From the NCBI GenBank assembly GCA_029287875.1, contig JARFQH010000087.1, positions 1 through 62,967 of the forward strand: DNA of 62,967 nt. The letters run 5' to 3'. The notes under the pieces were generated by a model. It was not told the DNA's origin and searched no databases. It saw only the letters and a program-made list of their open reading frames with translations. Positions 18,722 to 27,302 of this stretch are shown here, piece after piece. The position numbers and the translations under genes are program-made. The stretch's first letter is position 1, and every line of letters starts with the position of its first letter. Source of the stretch: Desulfobacteraceae bacterium. Its GTDB lineage: Bacteria; Desulfobacterota; Desulfobacteria; Desulfobacterales; SG8-13.

Positions 18722-19681
18722 ATGGACCTGACCAATGAACAACTCATAGAGATGTATATCACTATGAACAAGATTCGAACCTTTGAAAATCGTGTCGCCG
18801 AGCTTTTTGCGGACGGAAAAATTCCGGGTTTTGTCCATCTGTATGTGGGTGAAGAAGCAGTTGCAACCGGGGCTTGTGCGAATCTGACCGACAAGGATTA
18901 CATCACCAGCACCCACCGCGGCCACGGGCATCTCATTGCCAAGGGCGGCGACATCAAGCGGATGATGGCCGAGCTGTTCGGTAAAAATACAGGCTACTGT
19001 AAGGGCAAGGGCGGTTCCATGCATATCGCCGATCTTGATCTTTGCATTATGGTCGCCAACGGTATTGTGGGCGGTGGTCCGCCGCTGGCCGCGGGAGCCG
19101 CACTGGCCTGCCAGTATTTGGACACCGACAGCGTGGCGGTGTGCTTTTTCGGCGACGGCGCCTCCAACCAGGGAACCACCCACGAGGCCATGAATCTGGC
19201 CACCTGCTGGAAGCTTCCGGTGGTGTTTGTCAATGAAAATAACATGTACGGCATCTCATCCTGTACCCTTAATTCCATGTGCGTTCCCAACATCGCCGAC
19301 CGGGCCGCCGCCTATGATATGCCTGGCGTCGTTGTGGATGGAAACGATGTCATTGCGGTTTATGAAGCGGTCGGTGAAGCAATCAAACGGGCCCGCCAGA
19401 GCAAGGGACCGTCTCTGGTTGAATGTAAAACTTATCGCCACCGGGGACATTTTGAAGGCGATCCCTGTGCTTATCGCAACGATGCTGAGCTTGAGGAGTG
19501 GAAAGAAAAAGACCCGATTCCGAGGCTCGAGCAAAAGCTGCTGGAAATGAAACTGCTTACCGACGGTAAAATCAGTGAGATCAAAAGCGCCCTTCAAAAA
19601 GAGTTGGCCGAAGCTGAAAAATTTGCCGAAGAAAGCCCGCTGCCTGATGTCTCCGAACTTACAGAGGATGTTTACTCTTAA
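18722..19681 (+). CDS. acoA: Acetoin/2-oxoacid dehydrogenase E1 alpha (TPP-dependent)
   Basis: The 319-residue alpha subunit of the thiamine-diphosphate E1 component, which cleaves the substrate and passes the acyl group to the E2 lipoyl arm. The TPP/Mg2+ motif GDGASNQGTTHEA...NENNMYG, the phosphorylation-loop-like region and the RGHFEGDP segment typical of AcoA/PdhA are present. A strong ribosome-binding site (AGGAGG) precedes the ATG. The beta-subunit gene follows after 55 bases. The small size and AcoX linkage favour acetoin over pyruvate. Confidence 0.92.
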   Translation: MDLTNEQLIEMYITMNKIRTFENRVAELFADGKIPGFVHLYVGEEAVATGACANLTDKDYITSTHRGHGHLIAKGGDIKRMMAELFGKNTGYCKGKGGSMHIADLDLCIMVANGIVGGGPPLAAGAALACQYLDTDSVAVCFFGDGASNQGTTHEAMNLATCWKLPVVFVNENNMYGISSCTLNSMCVPNIADRAAAYDMPGVVVDGNDVIAVYEAVGEAIKRARQSKGPSLVECKTYRHRGHFEGDPCAYRNDAELEEWKEKDPIPRLEQKLLEMKLLTDGKISEIKSALQKELAEAEKFAEESPLPDVSELTEDVYS

Positions 19682-19736
19682 GCGCTTAACGGCTTAACAT
19701 CGGGAAAATGGGAGACCCTAAAAGGAGGATTGAAAA

Positions 19737-20711
19737 ATGCCGAATATGACTTTTGCTCAAGCGTTAAACGACGCGCATAAGGTTGAAATGGAGCGTGATC
19801 CCAAAATATATGTCGCCGGTGAGGATGTAGGGGTTTACGGCGGAATTTTTGGTGTAACGGCGGGGCTGCTGGACCAGTTCGGCGACAAGCGGGTGAAGGA
19901 CACCCCCATTACCGAAAGTGCGATCGTCGGGACAGCGGTAGGAGCTGCTACCGTCGGTCTCAGACCGGTCATTGAACTGATGTTTGTCGATTTTATCGGG
20001 GTTGCCCTGGATCAGCTTTATAATCAGGCCGCCAAGATGAAATACATGTTCGGCGGCAAAGCCAGGATCCCCATGGTTATGCGCGCATCCTGCGGTGCCG
20101 GCATCGGGGCCGCGGCCCAGCACTCCCAGTGCCTGGAGGCACTGTTCATGCATCTTCCCGGGCTGAAGGTGGTTATGCCCAGCACACCGTATGACGCCAA
20201 AGGGCTTCTGATCGAAGCGATTCGCGACGACAACCCGGTGGTCTTCCTGGAGCATAAATTACTTTATGCCCTCGAGGGGGAGGTTCCCGACGGCACTTAC
20301 ACCATCCCCTTTGGCCAGGTCGATATCAAGCGCGAGGGCAAGGACGTCACCGTCGTGGCTACGGCCAAAATGGTCCATACCGCGTTGAGCGCTGCCGAAA
20401 AGCTTGCCGCAGACGGGATCAGCGTGGAGGTGGTGGACCCGCGTACGCTTTGCCCCCTGGATGAAGAGGGTATTATCGAATCCGTCAAAAAGACCCACCG
20501 GCTGGTCATCGTGCACGAAGAGGTGAAATTCGCCGGATCAGGCGCTGAAATTTCAGCTATGGTGGCCGAAAAGGCCTTTGATTATCTGGATGCACCAATC
20601 CTGCGGGTGGCCGCACCTTTTTGCCCGGTTCCTTTTTCAGCTCCACTCGAGCAAGCCTTCATACCGAGCGAAGAAAAGATTATTGAAGCGGTCAGAAAGG
20701 TAAGAGAGTGA
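19737..20711 (+). CDS. acoB: Acetoin/2-oxoacid dehydrogenase E1 beta
   Basis: The 324-residue beta subunit that completes the E1 active site as an alpha2beta2 heterotetramer. Conserved segments include GEDVGVYGGIFGVTAGL, DTPITESAIVG, a MRASCGAGIGAAAQHSQ loop and the C-terminal PILRVAAPFCPVPFSAPLE. The catalytic histidine expected of this family is the one in AAQHSQ. AAAGGAGG is well placed before the ATG. It is followed by a gene scrap and acoX. Confidence 0.92.
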   Translation: MPNMTFAQALNDAHKVEMERDPKIYVAGEDVGVYGGIFGVTAGLLDQFGDKRVKDTPITESAIVGTAVGAATVGLRPVIELMFVDFIGVALDQLYNQAAKMKYMFGGKARIPMVMRASCGAGIGAAAQHSQCLEALFMHLPGLKVVMPSTPYDAKGLLIEAIRDDNPVVFLEHKLLYALEGEVPDGTYTIPFGQVDIKREGKDVTVVATAKMVHTALSAAEKLAADGISVEVVDPRTLCPLDEEGIIESVKKTHRLVIVHEEVKFAGSGAEISAMVAEKAFDYLDAPILRVAAPFCPVPFSAPLEQAFIPSEEKIIEAVRKVRE

Positions 20712-20813
20712 TTTGTCCGGTTGGGCGTTCCAACTGGATGGCGCCTTGGAAAGCGGAATTTTACCAGGCCCTAAAATCCAGGTATAAAGAGTTTGAACAA
20801 TAAGGAGAACATC

Positions 20814-20880
20814 ATGAAAGCTGCTGTATGGGTATGGCAGAAAAGATGTCAGGGTAGAAAATGTAACCGAACCCTCTGCA
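20814..20880 (+). pseudogene. N-terminal scrap of a zinc alcohol/2,3-butanediol dehydrogenase
   Basis: An intact ribosome-binding site (AAGGAG) and ATG lead into MKAAVW; after one extra G the next frame continues YGRKDVRVENVTEPSA. Joined, this is the usual N-terminus of medium-chain 2,3-butanediol dehydrogenases, which often accompany acetoin dehydrogenase genes. Nothing after about 22 residues is recognisable, so the rest has been deleted. The leading frame would encode only 41 residues. Confidence 0.65.
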
Positions 20881-20981
20881 CTGACAGACGACACTCTGAG
20901 GAAGTTGCCATATTGTATAAGCTGCCGTTTCTGGTGTGATGCCGTGCTTGATTTTAAACAACCAAAAAGAAAGGCTTGACG

Positions 20982-22028
20982 ATGTCACTGGTAGGCATTG
21001 TTGCCAATCCAGCCTCCGGGACGGATATTCGCAGGCTGGTTGCATACGGCAGCGTTTTTAACAACCAGGAGAAGGTTAGAATCGTACGGCGTATTCTGCT
21101 TGGCCTGGAGGCGGCAGGTGTGAAGCAGATAAGCTATATGCCAGACTACTACGGCATTGTGGAGCGAGCACTTGATGGCGTGAAAATCGGTTTGGATATT
21201 TCACCGTTGGTGTTTGACACCAAGGCGGATCAAAGGGACTCTGTGCGTGCAGCCGAGATATTGGCGCAAAAGGGCGTCGGCTGTATTGTTACCCTGGGCG
21301 GCGATGGAACCAATCGTGTGGTTGCCAAAGGCACTTGCCAAGTCCCGATTCTTCCTGTCTCAACCGGCACCAACAATGTATTTCCTTACATGATTGAAGG
21401 AACAATTGCAGGGCTGGCAGCCGGCCTGATCGCCACCGGAAAAGTCTCCCGAAAAGACGGTGCTTTTACTTCTACCCGGCTTGAAGTTTTCGTCGAAGGA
21501 CAGCTCGTCGATATCGCTATTGTCGATGCAGTGATTTGTGATGATATTTTCGTCGGCTCACGCGCGGTGTGGAAAATGGATAAAATCAGACAGGTGTTTT
21601 TAAATCGCGCCAGGCCGGCATGCATCGGTTTTTCCTCAATCGGCGGTATGATCCGTATCATCGCTCCTGAGGAGCCTTTCGGTATGCATCTGAAATTAGG
21701 AAAAAATGGACAGCCGATTACGGCGCCCATCGCCCCCGGGATAGTTGAAACCGTGTATGTTGAAAACATGAAGGTGATGGCGCCGGGTGAAGAAGTCGAT
21801 ATCATCTTCAAGCCTTCTGTGGTCGCTCTGGATGGCGAACGGGAAGTGGAAATCAAAAGGGATCAGAAGGCGACCATCCGTCTTTCGGCCTCCGGTCCTT
21901 TGGTTGTGGATGTTGAGCGGACCATGGCATTTGCAATGAAAAGAAAAGTTTTTGCCCCTGAGTTCAGCAGTAGTTCAGAAACATCCCAAAAGGAAAAATA
22001 TAGATTAAAAAACAACGAGCCCAACTGA
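20982..22028 (+). CDS. acoX: AcoX-family protein (NAD-kinase-like fold)
   Basis: A 348-residue AcoX protein, found in acetoin catabolic operons; its exact role is not established. The N-terminus VGIVANPASGTDIRRLV and the GGDGTNR motif place it in the ATP-NAD/AcoX kinase superfamily, with SIGGMIRI and PVSTGTNNVFP further conserved. The start is the ATG at 20982, with AAAGG eight bases upstream, rather than the TTG six bases earlier. The C-terminal ~25 residues are charged and probably disordered. It is the strongest context evidence that the E1/E2 genes encode an acetoin dehydrogenase. Confidence 0.88.
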   Translation: MSLVGIVANPASGTDIRRLVAYGSVFNNQEKVRIVRRILLGLEAAGVKQISYMPDYYGIVERALDGVKIGLDISPLVFDTKADQRDSVRAAEILAQKGVGCIVTLGGDGTNRVVAKGTCQVPILPVSTGTNNVFPYMIEGTIAGLAAGLIATGKVSRKDGAFTSTRLEVFVEGQLVDIAIVDAVICDDIFVGSRAVWKMDKIRQVFLNRARPACIGFSSIGGMIRIIAPEEPFGMHLKLGKNGQPITAPIAPGIVETVYVENMKVMAPGEEVDIIFKPSVVALDGEREVEIKRDQKATIRLSASGPLVVDVERTMAFAMKRKVFAPEFSSSSETSQKEKYRLKNNEPN

Positions 22029-22279
22029 AAGAATGTTAGAAAAGAATCTGCGTCAGATGTCGCTTCGCACAGGCGATTATAGCGAAAAGACATCTTTCTT
22101 TATATAGAAATCCTGCCGTTACACACCATATGAGAGCCGGCGCATATTGGCGAAGAGATTGGCGCCGAACCGCGGATGTTTCCCGAATAGCTTTCATGAG
22201 CTATCGTTCTCAACAAAACATGACCTCATATCAAGTATTAATGGTGAAATTTTTGACCAATCCCCCGCGAAATTTGTAT

Positions 22280-23545
22280 ATGAAAGTATTCATTGTTCAG
22301 ATCGTCATTCTTCTCATTCTAATCGGAAGCTCACCGATGGCTGCAGCACAAAACGATGCAGGTGAAGGCTACACCAATTCCCAATGCGCGGAGTGCCATG
22401 AAGAAATGGCGGATGATCATGCGGCGTCGGTCCACAAAGACGTTCAGTGCCTGGAATGTCACGTTCAGGCGGTTGAGGAAAACCATGAAGCGCTGGCGGC
22501 TGTCAATTGTCGTCAATGCCATGCGCCACACGATGAAAAGGTCATTCACGACGCCCACACACGGGTCGCTTGCAAAGCATGCCATCAGAAAGACGGCATC
22601 CCGGTCGCAGAACCTGAAACAGGGTTGGTGATCTTCAGCGGTAACATACTGTCGGGACGAAAATTGTCGCCACATCAAATGGTTGCAGAAAGGGGGGATT
22701 CTCTCTGCCAAAAATGTCATTTTAAGGGCAACGCCTTGGGCGCATCATCCATGATACTGCCCCCTAAAGGCATCCTGTGCATGCCTTGTCATGCCGCCAC
22801 GTTTTCCATCGGGGATCGAACAACCTTTTTGTCCTTGTTGATTTTTGGTGTGGGTATGAGCGGCATGTGCGTCGTCTGGTTCTCGGGAGGCCGCATTAGA
22901 CAAAGTGCGCATGCGCTTCAAGGCGGCTTATCACCGTTGATGGTTGCGATGGTCGCAGATGTGCTTTTCCTTAGACGGCTATTTCGTTTGTCCCCGTGCC
23001 GGTGGCTCATCCATGCGCTGATCTTTTATCCGATTCTCATACGATTCGCATTCGGGGCGTTGACGCTCAGTCTGTCACTGATTGTGCCGGACACGGATCT
23101 GGCCAGAGCCATGCTGGATAAAAACAATCCGTTGCAGGGAATGCTGTTCGACTTGACCGGCCTGATGATTTTCACCGGTGTGGCGGCGGTGCTCTTTCGC
23201 CCCAAAGAAGGCCTACAAACGATCGCCAATCTGCCTAAGCCCGGCCGTACCATGACGGTGCTGCTTGGGCTCATCGTCTTGGTCGGGTTTATCTTGGAAA
23301 GCCTGCGGATTGCCATGACCGGGTGGCCCAGCGGTGCTCAGTATGCCTTTATCGGGTACGGTTTGAGCTTACTGCTGAAAAGCGTGCCAGAAATAACGAC
23401 CATTTACGGCTATGTATGGTATGTTCATACGATTTTGACAGGTGTTTTTATAGCGCTGATCCCTTTTACCCGCATGCTTCATATAATCACTTCGCCGGTG
23501 GTGCTGATGGCCGATGTGCGATCACGAATTCAAGCCAATAACTGA
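22280..23545 (+). CDS. Hexaheme cytochrome c fused to a NarI/DsrM-like membrane domain
   Basis: A 421-residue membrane cytochrome. A signal peptide (residues 1-23, ending in PMAAA) precedes a periplasmic region with six CXXCH haem sites at 36-40, 57-61, 77-81, 98-102, 143-147 and 167-171. About five transmembrane helices follow (~182-415), with histidines in WLIHALIF, WYVHTIL and RMLHIIT that could ligate b haems, resembling DsrM, HmeC and TmcC. The start at 22280 is chosen for its signal peptide; the frame is open 150 bases further upstream and the ribosome-binding site is weak. It probably exchanges electrons between menaquinone, periplasmic partners and the HdrD-like protein encoded two genes downstream. 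Confidence 0.87.
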   Translation: MKVFIVQIVILLILIGSSPMAAAQNDAGEGYTNSQCAECHEEMADDHAASVHKDVQCLECHVQAVEENHEALAAVNCRQCHAPHDEKVIHDAHTRVACKACHQKDGIPVAEPETGLVIFSGNILSGRKLSPHQMVAERGDSLCQKCHFKGNALGASSMILPPKGILCMPCHAATFSIGDRTTFLSLLIFGVGMSGMCVVWFSGGRIRQSAHALQGGLSPLMVAMVADVLFLRRLFRLSPCRWLIHALIFYPILIRFAFGALTLSLSLIVPDTDLARAMLDKNNPLQGMLFDLTGLMIFTGVAAVLFRPKEGLQTIANLPKPGRTMTVLLGLIVLVGFILESLRIAMTGWPSGAQYAFIGYGLSLLLKSVPEITTIYGYVWYVHTILTGVFIALIPFTRMLHIITSPVVLMADVRSRIQANN

Positions 23546-23562
23546 CACGGAGGAAAGATTAC

Positions 23563-23985
23563 ATGGAAATTCAAGGATACAACCTGCCCGAAGATCTGCA
23601 CTATGAAAAAAACCATTACTGGGTGAAAGTCGAGGGCGACATACTAGTGATGGGGATGGACGACTTTGCCCAGCAAATGGCCGGAGATATTGTTTTTGTT
23701 CAGATCCCCTTTTCCGGGAAAAAGCTGAAGGCCGGTAAAAAATTCGCCCAGGTGGAATCGGGCAAATGGTTGGGGAAGGTCTATGCGCCGGTCAATGGCG
23801 AACTGATTGAGGGAAATGAAGCGCTCGAGGCGGAGCCCTCACTCATTAACCGGGATTGCTATGGCAAGGGGTGGATGTTCAAGATAAAGCCTTCAGACAT
23901 GGCCGAACTGAACAACCTGATCCATGACCCTGCGGACATCGAAAAATGGCTTCTGGAAGATATTGAAAAATACAAGCAGGATTAA
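23563..23985 (+). CDS. lbpA: GcvH-like lipoate-binding protein
   Basis: A 140-residue protein with the fold signature of glycine-cleavage H protein. The lipoyl lysine is K68 in VESGKWLGKV, within the usual hammerhead, preceded by MDDFAQQMAGDIVFVQIP. There are no glycine-cleavage P or T genes in the window. Instead it is flanked by a membrane cytochrome and an Hdr-like protein and followed by sLpl/LipS genes, which matches lipoate-binding proteins (LbpA) of sulfur-oxidising sHdr systems better than glycine cleavage. It starts 17 bases after the cytochrome gene with GGAGG upstream. It probably shuttles electrons or bound sulfur through its lipoyl group. Confidence 0.85.
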   Translation: MEIQGYNLPEDLHYEKNHYWVKVEGDILVMGMDDFAQQMAGDIVFVQIPFSGKKLKAGKKFAQVESGKWLGKVYAPVNGELIEGNEALEAEPSLINRDCYGKGWMFKIKPSDMAELNNLIHDPADIEKWLLEDIEKYKQD

Positions 23986-23986
23986 C

Positions 23987-25195
23987 ATGGTGAATCGGAA
24001 CTACAGCCTCGGCCAGCTTTTTCAGATAAAGTCGTGTACGAACTGTCAGACTTGCGCTCAAGTGTGCCCGGCGGTTGCAGGCAGCCTTGATGGAAAGCTG
24101 TCGGCCATTTACCGCATCACGACACTTGACCGTATCGTTAAGGCGCGAACGGCATTTTGGCGTAAACTTTTCCGTATCAAAGAACCTACGGCAGAAGAAT
24201 TGCGCGCTTTCAGCGATACGGTTTTCCGCTGCACTTTATGCGGGAACTGCCGTCAGGTTTGTCCGGTGGGGATAGACCTGACGCAACTCTGGCATTCCGC
24301 TCGCAGGGACCTTGTGGACTCTGATGCATATCCCGAAAAAATTGACATAATCCGGGAAAATTTGGATGAAAGCCACAACGTATTTGGAGAGGACAACGAA
24401 GACCGGGCCGAATGGGTGGAAGATATTCCCGATGCTCCGGAACACGGCTATATAAAGGACCGGGCAGACCTGATCTATTTTACCGGTTGCGTATCATCCT
24501 TTTTCCCGATGGCCCAGCAGATTCCCATGGCTCTGGTAAAAATCTTCGATGCGGCCCGGATCGATTTTACCCTGCTGGGCGAAGATGAGTGGTGCTGCGG
24601 CTTTCCCCTGCTCGGTGCCGGGCTCGGCGGCCGACTCGATGGTTTGATTTCAAACAACATCAATGCCGTAAGGGCCAAAGGGGCAACACAGGTGGTATTT
24701 GCCTGCCCTTCTTGTTATCGGATGTGGCAGGAGCATTACCCGTGTGAATTTGAGGTCACTCATGTCACCGAGTTTTTAAGCCGGCTGATCAAATCGGGCC
24801 GCCTTTTGCTTAAAGAACTCGATTTGACGGTGACCTACCATGATCCTTGCGATCTTGGGAGAGGCTCTGGAGAGTACGACGCCCCACGGGATATCATACA
24901 ATCCATTCCAGGAGTGCGATTCGTGGAAATGTCTAACAATCGTGAGCGCTGTAGTTGCTGCGGCGGGGGCGGCAACTTGGAGATGATCGACTCCAAACTG
25001 TCCGCAGATATTGCCGCCAATAAGATGAAAGAAGTAAAAGCAACCGGCGCACAGGTTGTGGTGACTGCTTGCCAGCAGTGCGTGCGCACCATGACCACTT
25101 ATGCCAAAAGGAACAAAATTCCCATCGAAGTCATGGATATCACCCAACTCATACACAAGGCGCTTGCCGGTAAAGATCGCCCGGATAGCGACTAA
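23987..25195 (+). CDS. HdrD/DsrK-like Fe-S oxidoreductase (HdrC-HdrB fusion)
   Basis: A 402-residue cytoplasmic Fe-S protein. Two [4Fe-4S] ferredoxin motifs are at C17/C20/C23/C27 and C82/C85/C88/C92. Two CCG domains, which bind the non-cubane clusters of heterodisulfide reductases, are at C168...C203-C204-G...C240/C243 and C288...C324-C325-G...C362/C365. This is the layout of HdrD, DsrK and HmeD, the partners of NarI-like cytochromes. It begins one base after the lbpA-like stop codon, so the three genes are surely co-expressed. It would reduce or oxidise a disulfide; the adjacent lipoyl protein is the natural substrate candidate. Confidence 0.9.
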   Translation: MVNRNYSLGQLFQIKSCTNCQTCAQVCPAVAGSLDGKLSAIYRITTLDRIVKARTAFWRKLFRIKEPTAEELRAFSDTVFRCTLCGNCRQVCPVGIDLTQLWHSARRDLVDSDAYPEKIDIIRENLDESHNVFGEDNEDRAEWVEDIPDAPEHGYIKDRADLIYFTGCVSSFFPMAQQIPMALVKIFDAARIDFTLLGEDEWCCGFPLLGAGLGGRLDGLISNNINAVRAKGATQVVFACPSCYRMWQEHYPCEFEVTHVTEFLSRLIKSGRLLLKELDLTVTYHDPCDLGRGSGEYDAPRDIIQSIPGVRFVEMSNNRERCSCCGGGGNLEMIDSKLSADIAANKMKEVKATGAQVVVTACQQCVRTMTTYAKRNKIPIEVMDITQLIHKALAGKDRPDSD

Positions 25196-25244
25196 GTTGA
25201 TTTTGAATTAAAACGTCTGAGATCGCTTTTAAAAAGGAAGACCG

Positions 25245-25679
25245 ATGGGAGAGTATTACACGACCGTTCGATTGACAGATAAAGGCGCCGATGTCCGCCT
25301 GGGGCAGGTAAACTTTATAGTATCCCGCCGTGATGGCATCGGAACCGGCCATGGTTGTCCAATGGCGTATATGGCCGGCGCACTGGGCAGCTGAGTCGTG
25401 CTGACCCTGTCTGCGGTCGCAGATCACAAGAAGATCACCATGGAAAAACTTGAAGTGCAGGTGGGTTGCATAACCGAAAATGGCATTTCTCCATCAACAC
25501 GCTTTAAGATCAGAATCGATGTCGGCGACGGCTTGACTCAAAGAGAGCGGGCAATTCTTTTTAACTCTGCCCGCAACTGTGAAGTGGGCAAAATCATAGA
25601 CGGGAAAGTTGATATCGATTATTCTTTAAATTCCATCGCATACTTGCAACCATACTGCGAAGATATTAACGATGAATAA
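25245..25679 (+). CDS. OsmC/Ohr-like protein with in-frame TGA (candidate selenoprotein)
   Basis: Reading from the ATG at 25245 (AAGGA eight bases upstream) gives 49 residues, a TGA at 25392-25394, then 94 more residues to TAA. The joined product of 144 residues is OsmC-like: GALGS-[TGA]-VVLTLSAVAD falls exactly where OsmC/Ohr proteins have the catalytic cysteine of the GSC motif, and C112 (NSARNCEVG) matches the second active-site cysteine. A hairpin with a GGTC loop follows the TGA (see next entry). This is best read as selenocysteine at position 50, not a nonsense mutation. Ohr/OsmC proteins reduce peroxides and are known to be recycled by lipoylated proteins, which fits this lipoate cluster. 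Confidence 0.8.
25409..25424 (+). promoter_or_regulatory. SECIS-like hairpin downstream of the in-frame TGA
   Basis: A perfect stem tctgc/gcaga (25410-25414 with 25419-25423), extended by a G-U pair, closes a GGTC loop at 25415-25418. The loop starts 20 bases after the TGA. Bacterial SECIS elements such as that of E. coli fdhF have a short stem about this distance from the UGA and a GGUC-containing loop bound by SelB. The hairpin lies inside the coding frame, as bacterial SECIS elements do. Confidence 0.7.
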
Positions 25680-25709
25680 GATAGTCCAACTCAATTACTG
25701 AAGTATGCT

Positions 25710-27302
25710 ATGCAAACCTGGAGACTATTAGACACACCGCCCATGACAGCGGCAGAAAACATGGCCATGGACGAAACCCTGCTGGAACTTAAAGGCAAAG
25801 GGAAAAGCCTCAACACCATCCGTTTCCTGCAGTTTTCGCCAAGGGCTGTTTTGGTGGGCTTTCACCAGGCCATTGACGAGGAGATACGCACCGATTATTG
25901 CAGGGCGAACCGGATTGATGTGAACCGTCGCATTACTGGTGGCGGGGCCATCTTTTTCGATGAGAACCAGTTGGGCTGGGAAGTATTCTGTAACAAGTCC
26001 TTTTTTAATACTGCCATCCCCAACGTACATCTCTTCAAAGCCCTGTGTGATCCGGTGGTCACGGCCCTTGCGCTGTTGAACATCAACGCCGAGTTCAGGC
26101 CGCGCAACGACATTGAGGTCAACGGCCGCAAGATTTCGGGCACCGGCGGTACTGAGGCAGACGACGCCTTTATGTTTCAGGGCACCATGCTGGTTGATTT
26201 CGATGTAAACACCATGTTAAGGGCGCTGCGGATTCCGGTGGAAAAGCTCAAGGCCAAGGAGATCAACTCGGTCAAGGATCGTGTCACCTGCCTGAAATGG
26301 GAACTGGGTGATGCCCCGGCCCTTGCGAGCATCAAACAGGCCATCAAGCTCGGATTTGAAAAATGTCTGGATATAAAACTTGAACTGGGAGGATTAACCA
26401 CCCAGGAACAAAAGCGGTTCGAGGAGAAACTGACCCATTTTCGGTCTGCCCGGTGGGTCGACACCGTCAAACCGCGTTTTCAGAAGCGTGAGGCGGTGCA
26501 CGCGTCCTACAAGGCGCCAACGGGCATGGTGCGCTTTACCCTGGTGGTCAACCTGCCTCAAAAGCGTTTGAAAGATATCTATATCACCGGCGATTTTCTC
26601 TCCTTTCCAGGCCGGGCCCTTTACGACCTGGAAGCCGAACTGAGGGGCGCACCCCTTGACCGCGACCATCTGCATGGGATCATCCGCAACTATTTTAACC
26701 AGGGGCGCATCATCATTCCGGGATTGTCCCTCGAAGATTTTGTCAAACCCCTGGATCAGTGTCTTGAGAAGGTTGAAATTTCAAACTACGGCATCCCTTT
26801 GGCGCATTGCAACCTGATCTCCGTTGCCAACGGGTCGTTTGAAGAGGTGATTCGCCGGCGGCCGTCGGTTCTGTTGCTGCCGTATTGCGCCAAACTCACC
26901 GGATGTGATTTAAGATATGAAAAAGGGTGTAAGGTTTGCGGAGAAGCCGGCTGCTCCATCGGACCGGCCTGGGCCATGGGCCGGAGCAAGAAAATGGAAG
27001 TCATCAGCATTATCAGTTTCGAAGACCTTTGGGATGAATTGATGCGGATGAAAGCGACCGGGGTTTCGGCATACATCGGTTGCTGTTGTCAGCCTTTTTT
27101 TTCTAAGCACGTGGATGAGTTCAAAAGATCCGGGTTGCCGGGGATCCTGCTGGATATCGACAATACCACCTGCTATGAGCTGGATCAGGCAAAACAGGCG
27201 TATGCCGGACAGTTCGAAAGCCAGACCAACTTGGATCTGGAACTATTGGAAACGGTACTTCAAACAATTGTAAATGCGCGCGGCAGCAGTGTGACGGCAT
27301 GA
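25710..27302 (+). CDS. sLpl(AB)-type lipoate-protein ligase fused to DUF116
   Basis: A 530-residue protein. Residues 1-225 are a lipoate ligase catalytic domain with RRITGGGAIFF (73-83) and the catalytic lysine K141 in NGRKISGTGG. Residues ~272-355 match the LplB accessory domain. From about 388 to 515 there is a DUF116 domain rich in cysteine (C393, C399, C407, C410, C415, C458-460, C488), likely to hold an Fe-S cluster. The sLpl(AB) group loads lipoate precursors onto lipoate-binding proteins of sHdr systems and acts with LipS1/LipS2; the DUF116 tail is not part of the ligase family as I know it. The next gene overlaps it by four bases (ATGA). Confidence 0.88.
   Translation: MQTWRLLDTPPMTAAENMAMDETLLELKGKGKSLNTIRFLQFSPRAVLVGFHQAIDEEIRTDYCRANRIDVNRRITGGGAIFFDENQLGWEVFCNKSFFNTAIPNVHLFKALCDPVVTALALLNINAEFRPRNDIEVNGRKISGTGGTEADDAFMFQGTMLVDFDVNTMLRALRIPVEKLKAKEINSVKDRVTCLKWELGDAPALASIKQAIKLGFEKCLDIKLELGGLTTQEQKRFEEKLTHFRSARWVDTVKPRFQKREAVHASYKAPTGMVRFTLVVNLPQKRLKDIYITGDFLSFPGRALYDLEAELRGAPLDRDHLHGIIRNYFNQGRIIIPGLSLEDFVKPLDQCLEKVEISNYGIPLAHCNLISVANGSFEEVIRRRPSVLLLPYCAKLTGCDLRYEKGCKVCGEAGCSIGPAWAMGRSKKMEVISIISFEDLWDELMRMKATGVSAYIGCCCQPFFSKHVDEFKRSGLPGILLDIDNTTCYELDQAKQAYAGQFESQTNLDLELLETVLQTIVNARGSSVTA

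Noticed and set aside
23563..23985. Glycine cleavage H protein as part of a glycine cleavage system
   Set aside because: No gcvP or gcvT nearby, and the neighbours are Hdr-like, cytochrome and sLpl/LipS genes.
25398..25679. A stand-alone 93-residue gene starting at GTG 25398
   Set aside because: It has no ribosome-binding site and lacks the OsmC N-terminal half, which is present in the same frame upstream of the TGA. The TGA-readthrough gene from 25245 explains everything better.
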